In this document: one piece after another, positions 8,060 through 14,624 of the stretch
Position numbering within the stretch: the stretch's first letter is position 1
Layout of the letters: every line of letters begins with the position of its first letter
Origin: an uncultured Rhodospirillales bacterium
GTDB taxonomy: Bacteria; Pseudomonadota; Alphaproteobacteria; Acetobacterales; Acetobacteraceae
Length of the DNA stretch: 16,285 nucleotides
Assembly (NCBI GenBank): GCA_903932545.1
Contig: CAIZGT010000672.1
Coordinates: 1-16,285 of the forward strand
Direction of reading: 5' to 3'
The notes under the pieces: model-generated
Told to the model about the DNA's origin: nothing
What the model saw: the letters and a program-made list of their open reading frames with translations, nothing else
Databases searched by the model: none
Translations under genes and position numbers: made by a program

Positions 8060-8088
8060 ATAATATAATTGTTCACCCCCCAGCTCAA
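8060..8088 (-). promoter_or_regulatory. Candidate promoter of the glycine-rich gene
   Basis: Read on the minus strand, TTGAGC (8088-8083) and TATTAT (8065-8060) are 17 bases apart in a locally AT-rich patch. Initiation near 8053 would give a leader of about 97 bases that contains the 7980-8000 hairpin. This is a consensus match only. Confidence 0.35.
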
Positions 8089-8193
8089 ACGGCTGACGCA
8101 GATTGCCACATTCTCGAAACCGGAAACGACAAAATCCGCTTCAAGGCAATCGCTGGAACCACCAATCACCTCACGCCGCGCGCTTGGCAACGG

Positions 8194-9906
8194 TCACGCG
8201 ATGGGCTCGCCGGCCAAAAAGTCGAAATCACAACCCTCCGGCGCTTGGGTGACGGTGCGACGATAGAGCGCCTTGTAGCCGCGTTTTGGCTGGGGTGGTG
8301 GGGTAAAGCCCTCCAAACGGCGGGCGATTTCCGCAGGCGAGACCAGCAGATCGATGCTTTTGTTCGCAACCGACAGCCGGATGCGATCCCCGTTGCGAAC
8401 CGCCGCCAAGGGCCCACCAATCGCTGCTTCAGGTGCCACATGCAGCACGATTGTCCCAAACGCCGTGCCGGACATGCGCGCATCCGATATCCGCACCATG
8501 TCCTTCACGCCCGCTTGCGCGAGTTTCTTTGGAATCGGCAGATAACCCGCCTCCGGCATCCCCGCCGCATGTGGCCCGGCATTTTGCAGCACCATGATAT
8601 CGCCCTCTCGCACGTCCAAATCAGGGTCATCCACCCGAGCGGCCATGTCTTCAAGGCTGCTGAACACCACAGCGCGCCCTTCACTCTCAAACAAAGCGGG
8701 CGTGGCCGCCGCGCGTTTGAAGATCGCGCCATCCGGGGCGAGGCTGCCGCTCAGCGCGATCAGACCACCCACCGGCGAGACCGGGTTGTTGAACGCACGA
8801 ATGACACTGCGATCCACATAATCCATCGGCTCGGCGAGGCGGTCGGCAAGGATGGTGCCTTCCACGTCCATCGTATCAAGATGCAGCAATGACTTGAGTT
8901 CACGCAGCACGGCACCCACGCCGCCAGCCGCGTGGAAATCCTCCATATAGCCCTCGCCCACCGGCTTGAGATCCACCAGCACCGGGGTTTCATCGGAAAT
9001 CTCATTCATCCGATCCGCCGAGATTTTAATCCCCAACCGCCCGGCAATCGCCGTCAGATGCACAATCGCGTTGGTGGAGCCACCGATGCACATCAGCACC
9101 CGCATCGCGTTCTCGACGGATTTATGGGTGATCACCTGCGAAGGACGAATGCCCGTGGTCAGCAGCCGCACCGCCGCGGTGCCGCTGTGCTCGGCGGCAA
9201 CCAAGCGATGCGCGTTCACCGCCGGGATTGCGGCTGTGCCGGGCAACGACATGCCGAGCGCCTCGGCAATGCACGCCATCGTGCTGGCCGTGCCCATCAC
9301 CGCGCACGTGCCCGCCGTGACGGAGAGCTGTGATTCAATTTCAGTGATCTGCTGCTCACTCACCGAGCCTGCGCGATATTTCCCCCAAAAGCTGCGGCAA
9401 TCGGTGCAAGCACCCAGGCGCTGGCCGTGATAGCGCCCCGTGCTCATCGGGCCGGTGACGAGTTGGATCGCCGGGATATTGGCCGAAGCAGCACCCATCA
9501 ACTGCGCGGGCACGGTTTTGTCACAGCCGCCGATCAGCACCACCGCATCCATCGGCTGGGCGGTGATCATCTCCTCGGTGTCCATCGCCATCAGATTGCG
9601 ATACATCATCGAGGTTGGGTTGAGAAACACCTCGCCCAGCGACACGGTGGGGAATGGCCGCGGCAAGGCGCCCGCCGCCAACACGCCGCGTGAGACGGCT
9701 TCCACCAGATCATCCATCGAGCGGTGGCAATTGTTGAAGCCCGACGGCGTCATCGCGATGCCGATGATCGGCTTGTTGAGCATCTCGGTGGACAGCCCCA
9801 TCGATCTCGCAAACGAGCGACGCAAATAGCGCGCGAAATCCGGGTCGCCGTAATTGGTCAGGCCACCGGCAATGCCATGTGCCGCTTTAGGCGCGTTGTC
9901 GGTCAT
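8194..9906 (-). CDS. IlvD/Edd-family dehydratase (sugar-acid dehydratase-like)
   Basis: This 570-residue enzyme should remove water from a polyhydroxy acid to give a 2-keto-3-deoxy acid, using a [2Fe-2S] cluster and Mg2+. Three cysteines sit at the positions expected for the cluster: C60 (GFNNCHRS), C128 (GGCDKT) and C201 (AGTCAVMG). K130 is the position carbamylated in relatives, E92 and D129 are likely Mg ligands, and S479 (ARMSGTAFGT) is the likely catalytic serine. Length and residue spacing fit the pentonate dehydratase branch (L-arabonate or D-xylonate dehydratases, about 580-590 residues) as well as IlvD. The stretch GRYHGQRLGACTDCRSFWG (about 158-175) has two further cysteines and marks a subgroup whose substrate I cannot name. 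The start ATG has GGGAG upstream. It lies 54 bases after coq7 on the same strand and may be co-transcribed, although no pathway link is apparent. No sugar transporter or regulator is adjacent. Confidence 0.88.
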   Translation of the reverse strand: MTDNAPKAAHGIAGGLTNYGDPDFARYLRRSFARSMGLSTEMLNKPIIGIAMTPSGFNNCHRSMDDLVEAVSRGVLAAGALPRPFPTVSLGEVFLNPTSMMYRNLMAMDTEEMITAQPMDAVVLIGGCDKTVPAQLMGAASANIPAIQLVTGPMSTGRYHGQRLGACTDCRSFWGKYRAGSVSEQQITEIESQLSVTAGTCAVMGTASTMACIAEALGMSLPGTAAIPAVNAHRLVAAEHSGTAAVRLLTTGIRPSQVITHKSVENAMRVLMCIGGSTNAIVHLTAIAGRLGIKISADRMNEISDETPVLVDLKPVGEGYMEDFHAAGGVGAVLRELKSLLHLDTMDVEGTILADRLAEPMDYVDRSVIRAFNNPVSPVGGLIALSGSLAPDGAIFKRAAATPALFESEGRAVVFSSLEDMAARVDDPDLDVREGDIMVLQNAGPHAAGMPEAGYLPIPKKLAQAGVKDMVRISDARMSGTAFGTIVLHVAPEAAIGGPLAAVRNGDRIRLSVANKSIDLLVSPAEIARRLEGFTPPPQPKRGYKALYRRTVTQAPEGCDFDFLAGEPIA

Positions 9907-9960
9907 GGCGTGCTCCCGCGATTATCGTCGGCAGCAATACTGCACACTAGGTGGCTGGGA

Positions 9961-10503
9961 TCAAACCCGTTCACTCACCGCAATCGCTACCCTGCACCCC
10001 GCCTTGATCACTTGCGTGAGCAAGCGATAGGCCGGCGCCTGTTCGGCCCCGTTCTCCAGGCCGATATCGCGGTGCTCCACCTCTTCAAGGCGGAATGTCT
10101 CGATGGTCTCGCTCAGCGCCGCCTCATCAGGGCCGAGTTGCTCGATCTGCTCGCGGTAATGCGCGTCGATCGTCTCTTCCACCGCCACTGTGCACGCCAT
10201 CGCCGCCTTCTCACCCAAAGCCGCCGTGAGCGCGCCAAGCGCGAATCCGGCCACATGCCACAACGGCAGCATCGCGGTGGGGCGCACCCGGCGCTTGGCG
10301 ATCATCTGGCCAAACATGTCCAGATGCACCTGCTCCTGCTCGGCCATATGGCGCAGCAGATCACCCTTGTCGCCACGCCCGAGCACCGCCAGTTGGCCGG
10401 CATAGATGCGTTTCGCGCCATATTCGCCCGCGTGATCAACGCGGATCATCCGCTCCAGATTTTCCCGCTTGCTGCGATCTCCCGGCAGGCTGGTCTCGCT
10501 CAT
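9961..10503 (-). CDS. coq7: Coq7-type 3-demethoxyubiquinol hydroxylase
   Basis: The 180-residue protein belongs to the Coq7/CAT5 di-iron monooxygenases, which perform the last hydroxylation of the ubiquinone ring (5-demethoxyubiquinol to 5-hydroxy-ubiquinol) at the inner membrane. The ferritin-like ligand set is complete: E27 (DHAGEYGAKRIY), E57/H60 (EQEQVHLD), E109 (VEETIDAHY) and E141/H144 (EEVEHRD). The HAGEYGA opening is diagnostic. Length fits the bacterial form. The ATG overlaps the TGA of dsbB as ATGA, and a strong Shine-Dalgarno, GAGGAG, sits inside the end of dsbB, so translation is probably coupled. The product supplies the quinone that DsbB reduces. Confidence 0.95.
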   Translation of the reverse strand: MSETSLPGDRSKRENLERMIRVDHAGEYGAKRIYAGQLAVLGRGDKGDLLRHMAEQEQVHLDMFGQMIAKRRVRPTAMLPLWHVAGFALGALTAALGEKAAMACTVAVEETIDAHYREQIEQLGPDEAALSETIETFRLEEVEHRDIGLENGAEQAPAYRLLTQVIKAGCRVAIAVSERV

Positions 10504-11000
10504 GGCGCGCTCCTCATATTGCGTAACGCAAATATGGACAGGCCAAGCGTGAACGCCAGGGCTGCGAGCATATTCATCGCGGCCATTGAGAGCGGCACAA
10601 AGCTGAGCAGAAATGTCGGGTCTTCGCAGGGTTTGGACGGCGTGGCAGGCATCGCAGCAAAACGTTGCGCCATGCTCATGCCCTTAAAATCCGGAGCCAT
10701 GCATTGCGGCAACGGGCTGTCCCACCAACGTTGTTCCACACCCACATGCACAAAGCCCGCAGCAGCGGCGGCGGCGAAGCACAAGATGCAGACCATCAAC
10801 GCCAGCCACGCCCAGCCCCGCGGCACCAACAAACCGAGAAGACCGACCACAATCACCACGCGATACGGCCAGCGTTCCACCAAGCACAGCGCACACGGCA
10901 CCAGCCCGGCCCAGTTCTCACTGCCCAACGCAATTCCCAGCGCGATGGCGGAGACCATCGCACTGAGAAACAAAGCAACGCGAAGACGTGCAATCATCAT
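10500..11000 (-). CDS. dsbB: Disulfide bond formation protein B (DsbB)
   Basis: DsbB is an inner-membrane enzyme that reoxidises periplasmic DsbA and passes the electrons to ubiquinone. The 166-residue protein has four hydrophobic segments: about 7-25, 47-60, 64-85 and 134-158. It has both redox pairs on the periplasmic side: C36/C39 in PCALCLVERWPYR, and C100/C125 in the long loop (PLPQCMA and SKPCEDP). The Arg-rich stretch after the first pair fits the quinone-binding region. ATG 10998-11000 was chosen because the first membrane segment follows directly; the frame stays open for 97 codons upstream but that part overlaps the divergent GST gene and is not DsbB-like. A second ATG follows immediately. 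It is the first gene of the dsbB-coq7 pair, with a 4-base ATGA overlap. Confidence 0.92.
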   Translation of the reverse strand: MMIARLRVALFLSAMVSAIALGIALGSENWAGLVPCALCLVERWPYRVVIVVGLLGLLVPRGWAWLALMVCILCFAAAAAAGFVHVGVEQRWWDSPLPQCMAPDFKGMSMAQRFAAMPATPSKPCEDPTFLLSFVPLSMAAMNMLAALAFTLGLSIFALRNMRSAP

Positions 11001-11091
11001 GCGCTGGATATGAGCCAGGGCAACGCTTCCCGCAAGTTGCCGCAGATGCGAAGCCCCCATAGGGTGATGAAAATTCCGAGGGGAGATAAAC
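11001..11091. promoter_or_regulatory. Divergent promoter region between dsbB and the GST gene
   Basis: These 91 bases separate two divergent start codons and must carry promoters for both, unless one lies inside a coding region. A good Shine-Dalgarno for the GST gene, AGGGGAG, lies just before ATG 11092. I could not pick out a convincing -35/-10 pair for either gene. Confidence 0.4.
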
Positions 11092-11721
11092 ATGCTGACA
11101 CTTTGGGGCCGCAACAACTCATCCAACGTGATGAAAGTCACCTGGCTTCTCGGTGAACTCGGCTTGGCGCATGAACGCATCGACGCTGGTTTGGCGTTCG
11201 GCCGCACCGCCACACCGGAATATCGTGCGATGAACCCGTTGGGCGTCGTTCCGAGTCTGGAAGACGGCGATTTCCGACTGTTCGAGAGCAACGTTATCTG
11301 CCGCTATCTCTGCACCGCCTACGCCCCGGAGAACCCGATTTTCCCGCAGGATACAAAGGGCCGCGCCACCGTGGAATCCTGGATGGATTTCCAGCAAACC
11401 GCCATCAGCCCAATCCAAGCCACCGTATTCCAAGGCCTCGTCCGCATCGCGCCGGAAAAGCGCAATTGGGAGGCGATCCACGCCGCCATCGCACGCGGTA
11501 ATCTGGTCTGGGGGCTGCTGGATGAGCGCCTCAGCCGCCAAGATTATATCGCGCTCCACCACTTCACCATCGCCGACATCACCTTTGCCACCCACGTCCA
11601 TCGCTGGCTCAACCTCGACATTCCGGGCCGCGTGGAGATGCCAAACCTCACGAAATGGTATCAGCGCCTCTGCACGCGCCCGGCATATGTGAAGCATGTG
11701 GTTGAAATTCCGATGTCCTGA
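11092..11721 (+). CDS. Glutathione S-transferase family protein
   Basis: The 209-residue protein has the standard GST layout. An N-terminal thioredoxin-like domain (about 1-78) is followed by an all-helical C-terminal domain. Visible markers are the likely catalytic Ser near S10/S11 (GRNNSSN), the cis-proline of VVPSLEDG (P54) that positions glutathione, and the ESNVICRYL motif (E65/S66) that binds the gamma-glutamyl part. The C-terminal domain carries ADITFATHVHRW with the conserved Asp of the GST folding motif. Such proteins conjugate or reduce electrophiles in the cytosol; the real substrate cannot be told from sequence. ATG 11092 has the strong ribosome site AGGGGAG. The gene is divergent from dsbB and converges on the next exporter gene with three bases between the stop codons. 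Confidence 0.9.
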   Translation: MLTLWGRNNSSNVMKVTWLLGELGLAHERIDAGLAFGRTATPEYRAMNPLGVVPSLEDGDFRLFESNVICRYLCTAYAPENPIFPQDTKGRATVESWMDFQQTAISPIQATVFQGLVRIAPEKRNWEAIHAAIARGNLVWGLLDERLSRQDYIALHHFTIADITFATHVHRWLNLDIPGRVEMPNLTKWYQRLCTRPAYVKHVVEIPMS

Positions 11722-11741
11722 CGCTTAGGCGTCCACATCGG
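11710..11741. terminator. Bidirectional hairpin spanning both stop codons of the convergent pair
   Basis: CCGATGT (11710-11716) pairs with ACATCGG (11735-11741), and inside it GACGC (11720-11724) pairs with GCGTC (11729-11733) around the loop TTAG. Three unpaired bases on one side and one on the other separate the two helices. The GST stop TGA (11719-11721) is in the stem, and the exporter stop TAA (read from 11727-11725) is in the loop. With no U-tract on either side it is not a classic intrinsic terminator, but it would fold in transcripts from both directions. Confidence 0.5.
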
Positions 11742-13482
11742 TGAACTGCAAAGACGCAAGGCGCGCATACAGCCCGCCTTGCGCCACCAGCGCATCATGC
11801 GTGCCGGTTTCCACAATCCGGCCCTCATCCATCACCACAATCCGGTCCGCCCTTCGCACCGTGGCGAGGCGATGCGCCACCACCAACGTGGTCCGGCCTT
11901 GGGAGAGCAATGCCAGCGCATGCTGCACCGCGCGTTCCGACTCCGCATCGAGCGCCGAGGTCGCCTCATCCAGCAGCAGCACTGACGGATCGCGCAATAT
12001 CGCCCGCGCAATCGCCACACGCTGACGCTGCCCGCCAGAAAGCCGCACGCCCTTCTCACCCAAGAACGTGTCCAACCCCTGCGGCAATTCCTCCAAAAAC
12101 CCCGCATTCGCCGCACGCGCGCCGGCGAGCACTTCGGCATCACTCGCATCCGGTCGGCCATAGCGGATGTTCTCGCGCGCACTCAGCGAGAAAATCGTGG
12201 GGTCTTGCGGCACCAGCCCCAACCGCCCACGCAAATCACGCGGGTCCAGGCTCGCGATATCCACCCCATCCAGCCGCACTACGCCCGCTTGCGGATCGTA
12301 AAACCGCAGCAACAACTGAAAAATCGTGGTCTTGCCCGCGCCCGACGGCCCCACCAGTGCCACCGTCTCACCGGGGCGGATATGCAGGCTGAAATCATAC
12401 AGCGAAGGCCGATCCGGCCGCGCCGGATACGAGAAGGTGATGGCGTCGAACACCACATCGCCCTGCGCCGGCGCCAGCTTGGCGGGTTTGGCAGGTGCGC
12501 GAATGGCCGGCACTTCGGCGAGCAACTCACCCAACCGCCCCGCCGCCCCCGCCGCACGCTGCACCTCACCCCACAACTCGCTCATCGTCGCCCCGGTCGA
12601 GGCCAGCAGCACGGCATAAAACACGAAAGCCGACAGATCGCCCGACGAAATTCGCCCCGCAATCACATCGCGCCCGCCCACCCACAGCGAAAACGTGATC
12701 GCGCCGAACCCGAGCACAATCACCACACATATCAACGTCGCCCGCAGCCGCACCCGGCGCAAAGCGGTCGCGACAGAGGATTCCACCGCAGCCGCATAAT
12801 CCCGCTTCGTCACCGCCTCATGGGTGAACGCCTGCAACGTGCGCAACCCCGCAATCGCCTCCTCCGCCAAGGCTCCCAAATCCGCCACTCGATCCTGCGC
12901 CACCCGCGCCATCTTGCGCTCCCGACGCCCCACCAGCACCAGCGGCACCACCACGAACGGCACCACCAACAGCACAACGCCCGTCAGTTTCGGGCTGGTG
13001 AACATCAGCATCGCCACCGCGCCCAGCATCAACACCGCCGAGCGCAAATATTGCGACACCGCCGATCCCACCAGCGATTGCAGAATCGCCACGTCGCCCG
13101 ACAGCTTGGTGAGCAAATCGCCGGTGCGCGCGGTTTCAAAATACTCCGGCGACAGCGAGATCGCGCGCTGGAACGCATCCTGCCGCAAATCCGCCGCCAC
13201 CCGCTCACCCAGCCACGACACCAAATAATTCCGCGCCGCCGTTGCTGCCCCCAGCAATGTCACAACCACGAACAAAATCAGCGCCGCCTGATTCAGATCG
13301 GCATTGCCACCGGCCACAAAGCCGTTGTCGATCAAATGCCGCAACCCCTGGCCAATGCCGAGCAGCAACCCCGCCGCCACCATCATCGCCCCCCACGCCA
13401 TCGCCACGCGGGCGCGGTAGGGTTTCAAATACGGCAGCAGCAGGCGCAGCGCGCTGAGTGGGGGTTTTGCGGTGGGGGTCAA
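11725..13482 (-). CDS. MsbA-related ABC exporter (fused permease and ATPase)
   Basis: This 585-residue half-transporter belongs to the MsbA-related family of alphaproteobacterial exporters (TIGR02204 type). A six-helix membrane domain (about 20-310) precedes an ATPase with Walker A GPSGAGKTT (378-386), Q-loop in LVPQDPTIF, signature LSGGQRQ (481-487), Walker B VLLLDEATSALD (from 501) and H-loop H537 (VVAHRLAT). Members are inner-membrane homodimers that move lipids or hydrophobic compounds; the substrate is unknown. The likely start is TTG (13482-13480), supported by AAGGA nine bases upstream and by the family N-terminus; the next in-frame ATG, at residue 29, would cut into the first membrane helix. 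It is clearly distinct from the glucan-type exporter at 3213-5009. The gene upstream on the same strand is gapR, 69 bases away. Confidence 0.9.
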   Translation of the reverse strand: MTPTAKPPLSALRLLLPYLKPYRARVAMAWGAMMVAAGLLLGIGQGLRHLIDNGFVAGGNADLNQAALILFVVVTLLGAATAARNYLVSWLGERVAADLRQDAFQRAISLSPEYFETARTGDLLTKLSGDVAILQSLVGSAVSQYLRSAVLMLGAVAMLMFTSPKLTGVVLLVVPFVVVPLVLVGRRERKMARVAQDRVADLGALAEEAIAGLRTLQAFTHEAVTKRDYAAAVESSVATALRRVRLRATLICVVIVLGFGAITFSLWVGGRDVIAGRISSGDLSAFVFYAVLLASTGATMSELWGEVQRAAGAAGRLGELLAEVPAIRAPAKPAKLAPAQGDVVFDAITFSYPARPDRPSLYDFSLHIRPGETVALVGPSGAGKTTIFQLLLRFYDPQAGVVRLDGVDIASLDPRDLRGRLGLVPQDPTIFSLSARENIRYGRPDASDAEVLAGARAANAGFLEELPQGLDTFLGEKGVRLSGGQRQRVAIARAILRDPSVLLLDEATSALDAESERAVQHALALLSQGRTTLVVAHRLATVRRADRIVVMDEGRIVETGTHDALVAQGGLYARLASLQFTDVDA

Positions 13483-13496
13483 ATCCGAGATTCCTT
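13483..13496 (-). promoter_or_regulatory. Ribosome binding site supporting a TTG start
   Basis: Read on the minus strand, AAGGA is followed by nine bases and then TTG (13482-13480). No ATG or GTG lies at a comparable distance, so this site decides the start of the exporter gene. Confidence 0.5.
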
Positions 13497-13522
13497 AATA
13501 CGCCTCTCTGATATGGCCCCTG

Positions 13523-13547
13523 CCCCCGTCATTGCGAGCGCGGCGAG
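13523..13547. repeat. Possible fragment of a dispersed intergenic repeat
   Basis: The short gap between gapR and the exporter gene contains CCCCCGTCATTGCGAGCG followed by CGGCGAG. GTCATTGCGAGCG is the usual beginning of a palindromic repeat scattered through intergenic regions of many proteobacteria, normally continuing GAAGCGAAGCAATCC. Only this first half is seen here, with no matching other arm and no second copy in the window. The assignment is from memory. Confidence 0.35.
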
Positions 13548-13551
13548 AAAC

Positions 13552-13824
13552 TCACATCCCCAACGCGCGGCGATACACATCCAGCAGCGTCTCCTGCTCC
13601 TCAACTTCAGCCGGCTCCAGCTTGCGGATCGAGATCAGCTTGCGGATCACCTTGGGGTCAAACCCCGCCGATTTCGACTCGGCATAGATGTCCTTGATAT
13701 CCGAGCCCAACGCCTTGCGTTCCTCTTCCAACCGCTCGATGCGCTCGATGATGGAGCGCAGCCGATCAGCCGCGATATTGCCCCATTGGGCATTGTCTTG
13801 CGTGTCGTTCGAGCCGTCAGACAT
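13552..13824 (-). CDS. gapR: GapR family DNA-binding protein (DUF2312)
   Basis: The 90-residue protein matches the DUF2312/GapR family (Caulobacter GapR is 89 residues). GapR is a nucleoid-associated protein that forms a clamp around overtwisted, positively supercoiled DNA and stimulates type II topoisomerases ahead of replication forks and at the ends of highly expressed genes. The family pattern is clear: a coiled-coil N-terminal half (RLRSIIERIERLEEERKALG, about 21-40) and the basic DNA-contacting part DIKDIYAESKSAGFDPKVIRKLI (about 42-64), then a C-terminal helix (EVEEQETLLDVYRRALG). The ATG has AGGA a few bases upstream. The gene follows the hypothetical gene at 13983-14549 on the same strand, with a 158-base gap that contains a strong hairpin, so it may have its own promoter. 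Confidence 0.93.
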   Translation of the reverse strand: MSDGSNDTQDNAQWGNIAADRLRSIIERIERLEEERKALGSDIKDIYAESKSAGFDPKVIRKLISIRKLEPAEVEEQETLLDVYRRALGM

Positions 13825-13857
13825 GGTTTGTTCCTATGGGCAGAATTGGGGAGCAGG

Positions 13858-13886
13858 GGTTAGCGAAACGGGCCGATGGGGTCAAT
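13858..13886 (-). promoter_or_regulatory. Weak candidate promoter of gapR
   Basis: Read on the minus strand, TTGACC is followed 17 bases later by TAACCC, about 35-60 bases before the gapR ATG. The -35 match is good and the -10 is poor. It lies just downstream of the 13896-13919 hairpin in the direction of transcription. Confidence 0.25.
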
Positions 13887-13895
13887 TGCGTGGGG

Positions 13896-13919
13896 TGGAA
13901 TGCCCCTTGCGGCATTCCA
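13896..13919. other. Perfect 9-bp hairpin between the hypothetical gene and gapR
   Basis: TGGAATGCC (13896-13904) and GGCATTCCA (13911-13919) form a perfect 9-bp stem with a 6-base loop. On the minus strand it lies 64 bases after the stop of the hypothetical gene and 72 bases before the gapR ATG. No T-run follows it in either direction. It may be a factor-dependent terminator or 3'-end stabiliser for the upstream gene, an attenuator in a gapR read-through transcript, or a protein-binding palindrome. Confidence 0.55.
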
Positions 13920-13982
13920 TCACCCAGCGCCAAAATTTCAATAACAAACCGGAACGATTTGCACGCAGGTCAACGTGGCCCC

Positions 13983-14549
13983 TCAACACATTTTGCCAAA
14001 ACCCTGACGCTTTGCCGCCGCCAGCACCCCGCGCGGCAGCGGAATCCGAAACGGCTCCGGTTTTGGGCGCTTCATGCGCTTTCGCGGCTGCGACACCGCG
14101 CGAGGTTGGTCGATCACCCACGGCAATTCCACCGCCAGCGCCCGGCACAGCGGCCGCAGCACGCGCCGCGCCTGCGGAGAAACCGCCAACAATTCCACCA
14201 TCTCCGGCGCGCTCAGTGCCGTTTGCAATTGCAATCCCGCGCATGCCGCCTGATGCCCACCTGCCTGCACCAGCCACCCGAACCGGCGCGGCAGTCGGAT
14301 TCCAGGCTTGCGGCAGGTCTTGCGCCCTTGCACCACGACCCGCGGCGGCATCTGGAGCAGCCGTCCGGCCCGAAACCGTTGCAGCATCCGCTCAATTTGG
14401 CCAAACGTCGCGCTAATCCGGTTATACATCACCAGCGCGCGCACCGGCTCCACCCGCCATGCCCCCAAAGCGGCCAGCAGCCCACGCCAAATCATGCGCA
14501 AATTGGCGCAGACCGTGTCAGGCGGGGAAAGGGTGGGGGCGGAATCCAT
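13983..14549 (-). CDS. Conserved hypothetical protein, Arg-rich
   Basis: I do not know a function for this 188-residue protein, but it looks like a real gene. It lies between two genes on the same strand, and its core, LPRRFGWLVQAGGHQAACAG followed by LQTALSAPEMVELLAVSPQARRVLRPLCRALAVELP (about 85-147), is a pattern I recall from unannotated proteins of Rhodospirillales-type bacteria. The N-terminal part (about 19-47) is moderately hydrophobic and amphipathic (MIWRGLLAALGAWRVEPVRALVMYNRI) and could lie against a membrane. The C-terminus is basic (RKRMKRPKPEPFRIPLPRGV, then GFGKM). There is no signal peptide and no recognisable catalytic motif. ATG 14549 is taken as the start without a strong Shine-Dalgarno; ATG at 14495 (residue 19) is an alternative. 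The DUF1244 gene upstream ends 75 bases away and could share a transcript. Confidence 0.7.
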   Translation of the reverse strand: MDSAPTLSPPDTVCANLRMIWRGLLAALGAWRVEPVRALVMYNRISATFGQIERMLQRFRAGRLLQMPPRVVVQGRKTCRKPGIRLPRRFGWLVQAGGHQAACAGLQLQTALSAPEMVELLAVSPQARRVLRPLCRALAVELPWVIDQPRAVSQPRKRMKRPKPEPFRIPLPRGVLAAAKRQGFGKMC

Positions 14550-14624
14550 CCACCATTACACGCCACAACCACTGGCCCAACTCAAGCAAAATCACGCAGC
14601 CCGCATCCAGATGCGCGCGACACC

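Noticed and set aside
7993..8190. Minus-strand frame of 65 codons in the gap before the glycine-rich gene
   Set aside because: No family, no ribosome site, and it overlaps the candidate promoter and leader hairpin.
9724..11013. Plus-strand frame of 429 codons
   Set aside because: It runs antisense through coq7 and dsbB, both of which have complete motif sets.
11001..11291. Upstream extension of DsbB by 97 codons
   Set aside because: It overlaps the divergent GST gene and would put a long polar tail before the first membrane helix of DsbB.
12205..13863. Plus-strand frame of 552 codons rich in His, Arg and Gln
   Set aside because: It lies opposite the MsbA-related exporter and gapR, and is a typical mirror frame with no recognisable motif.
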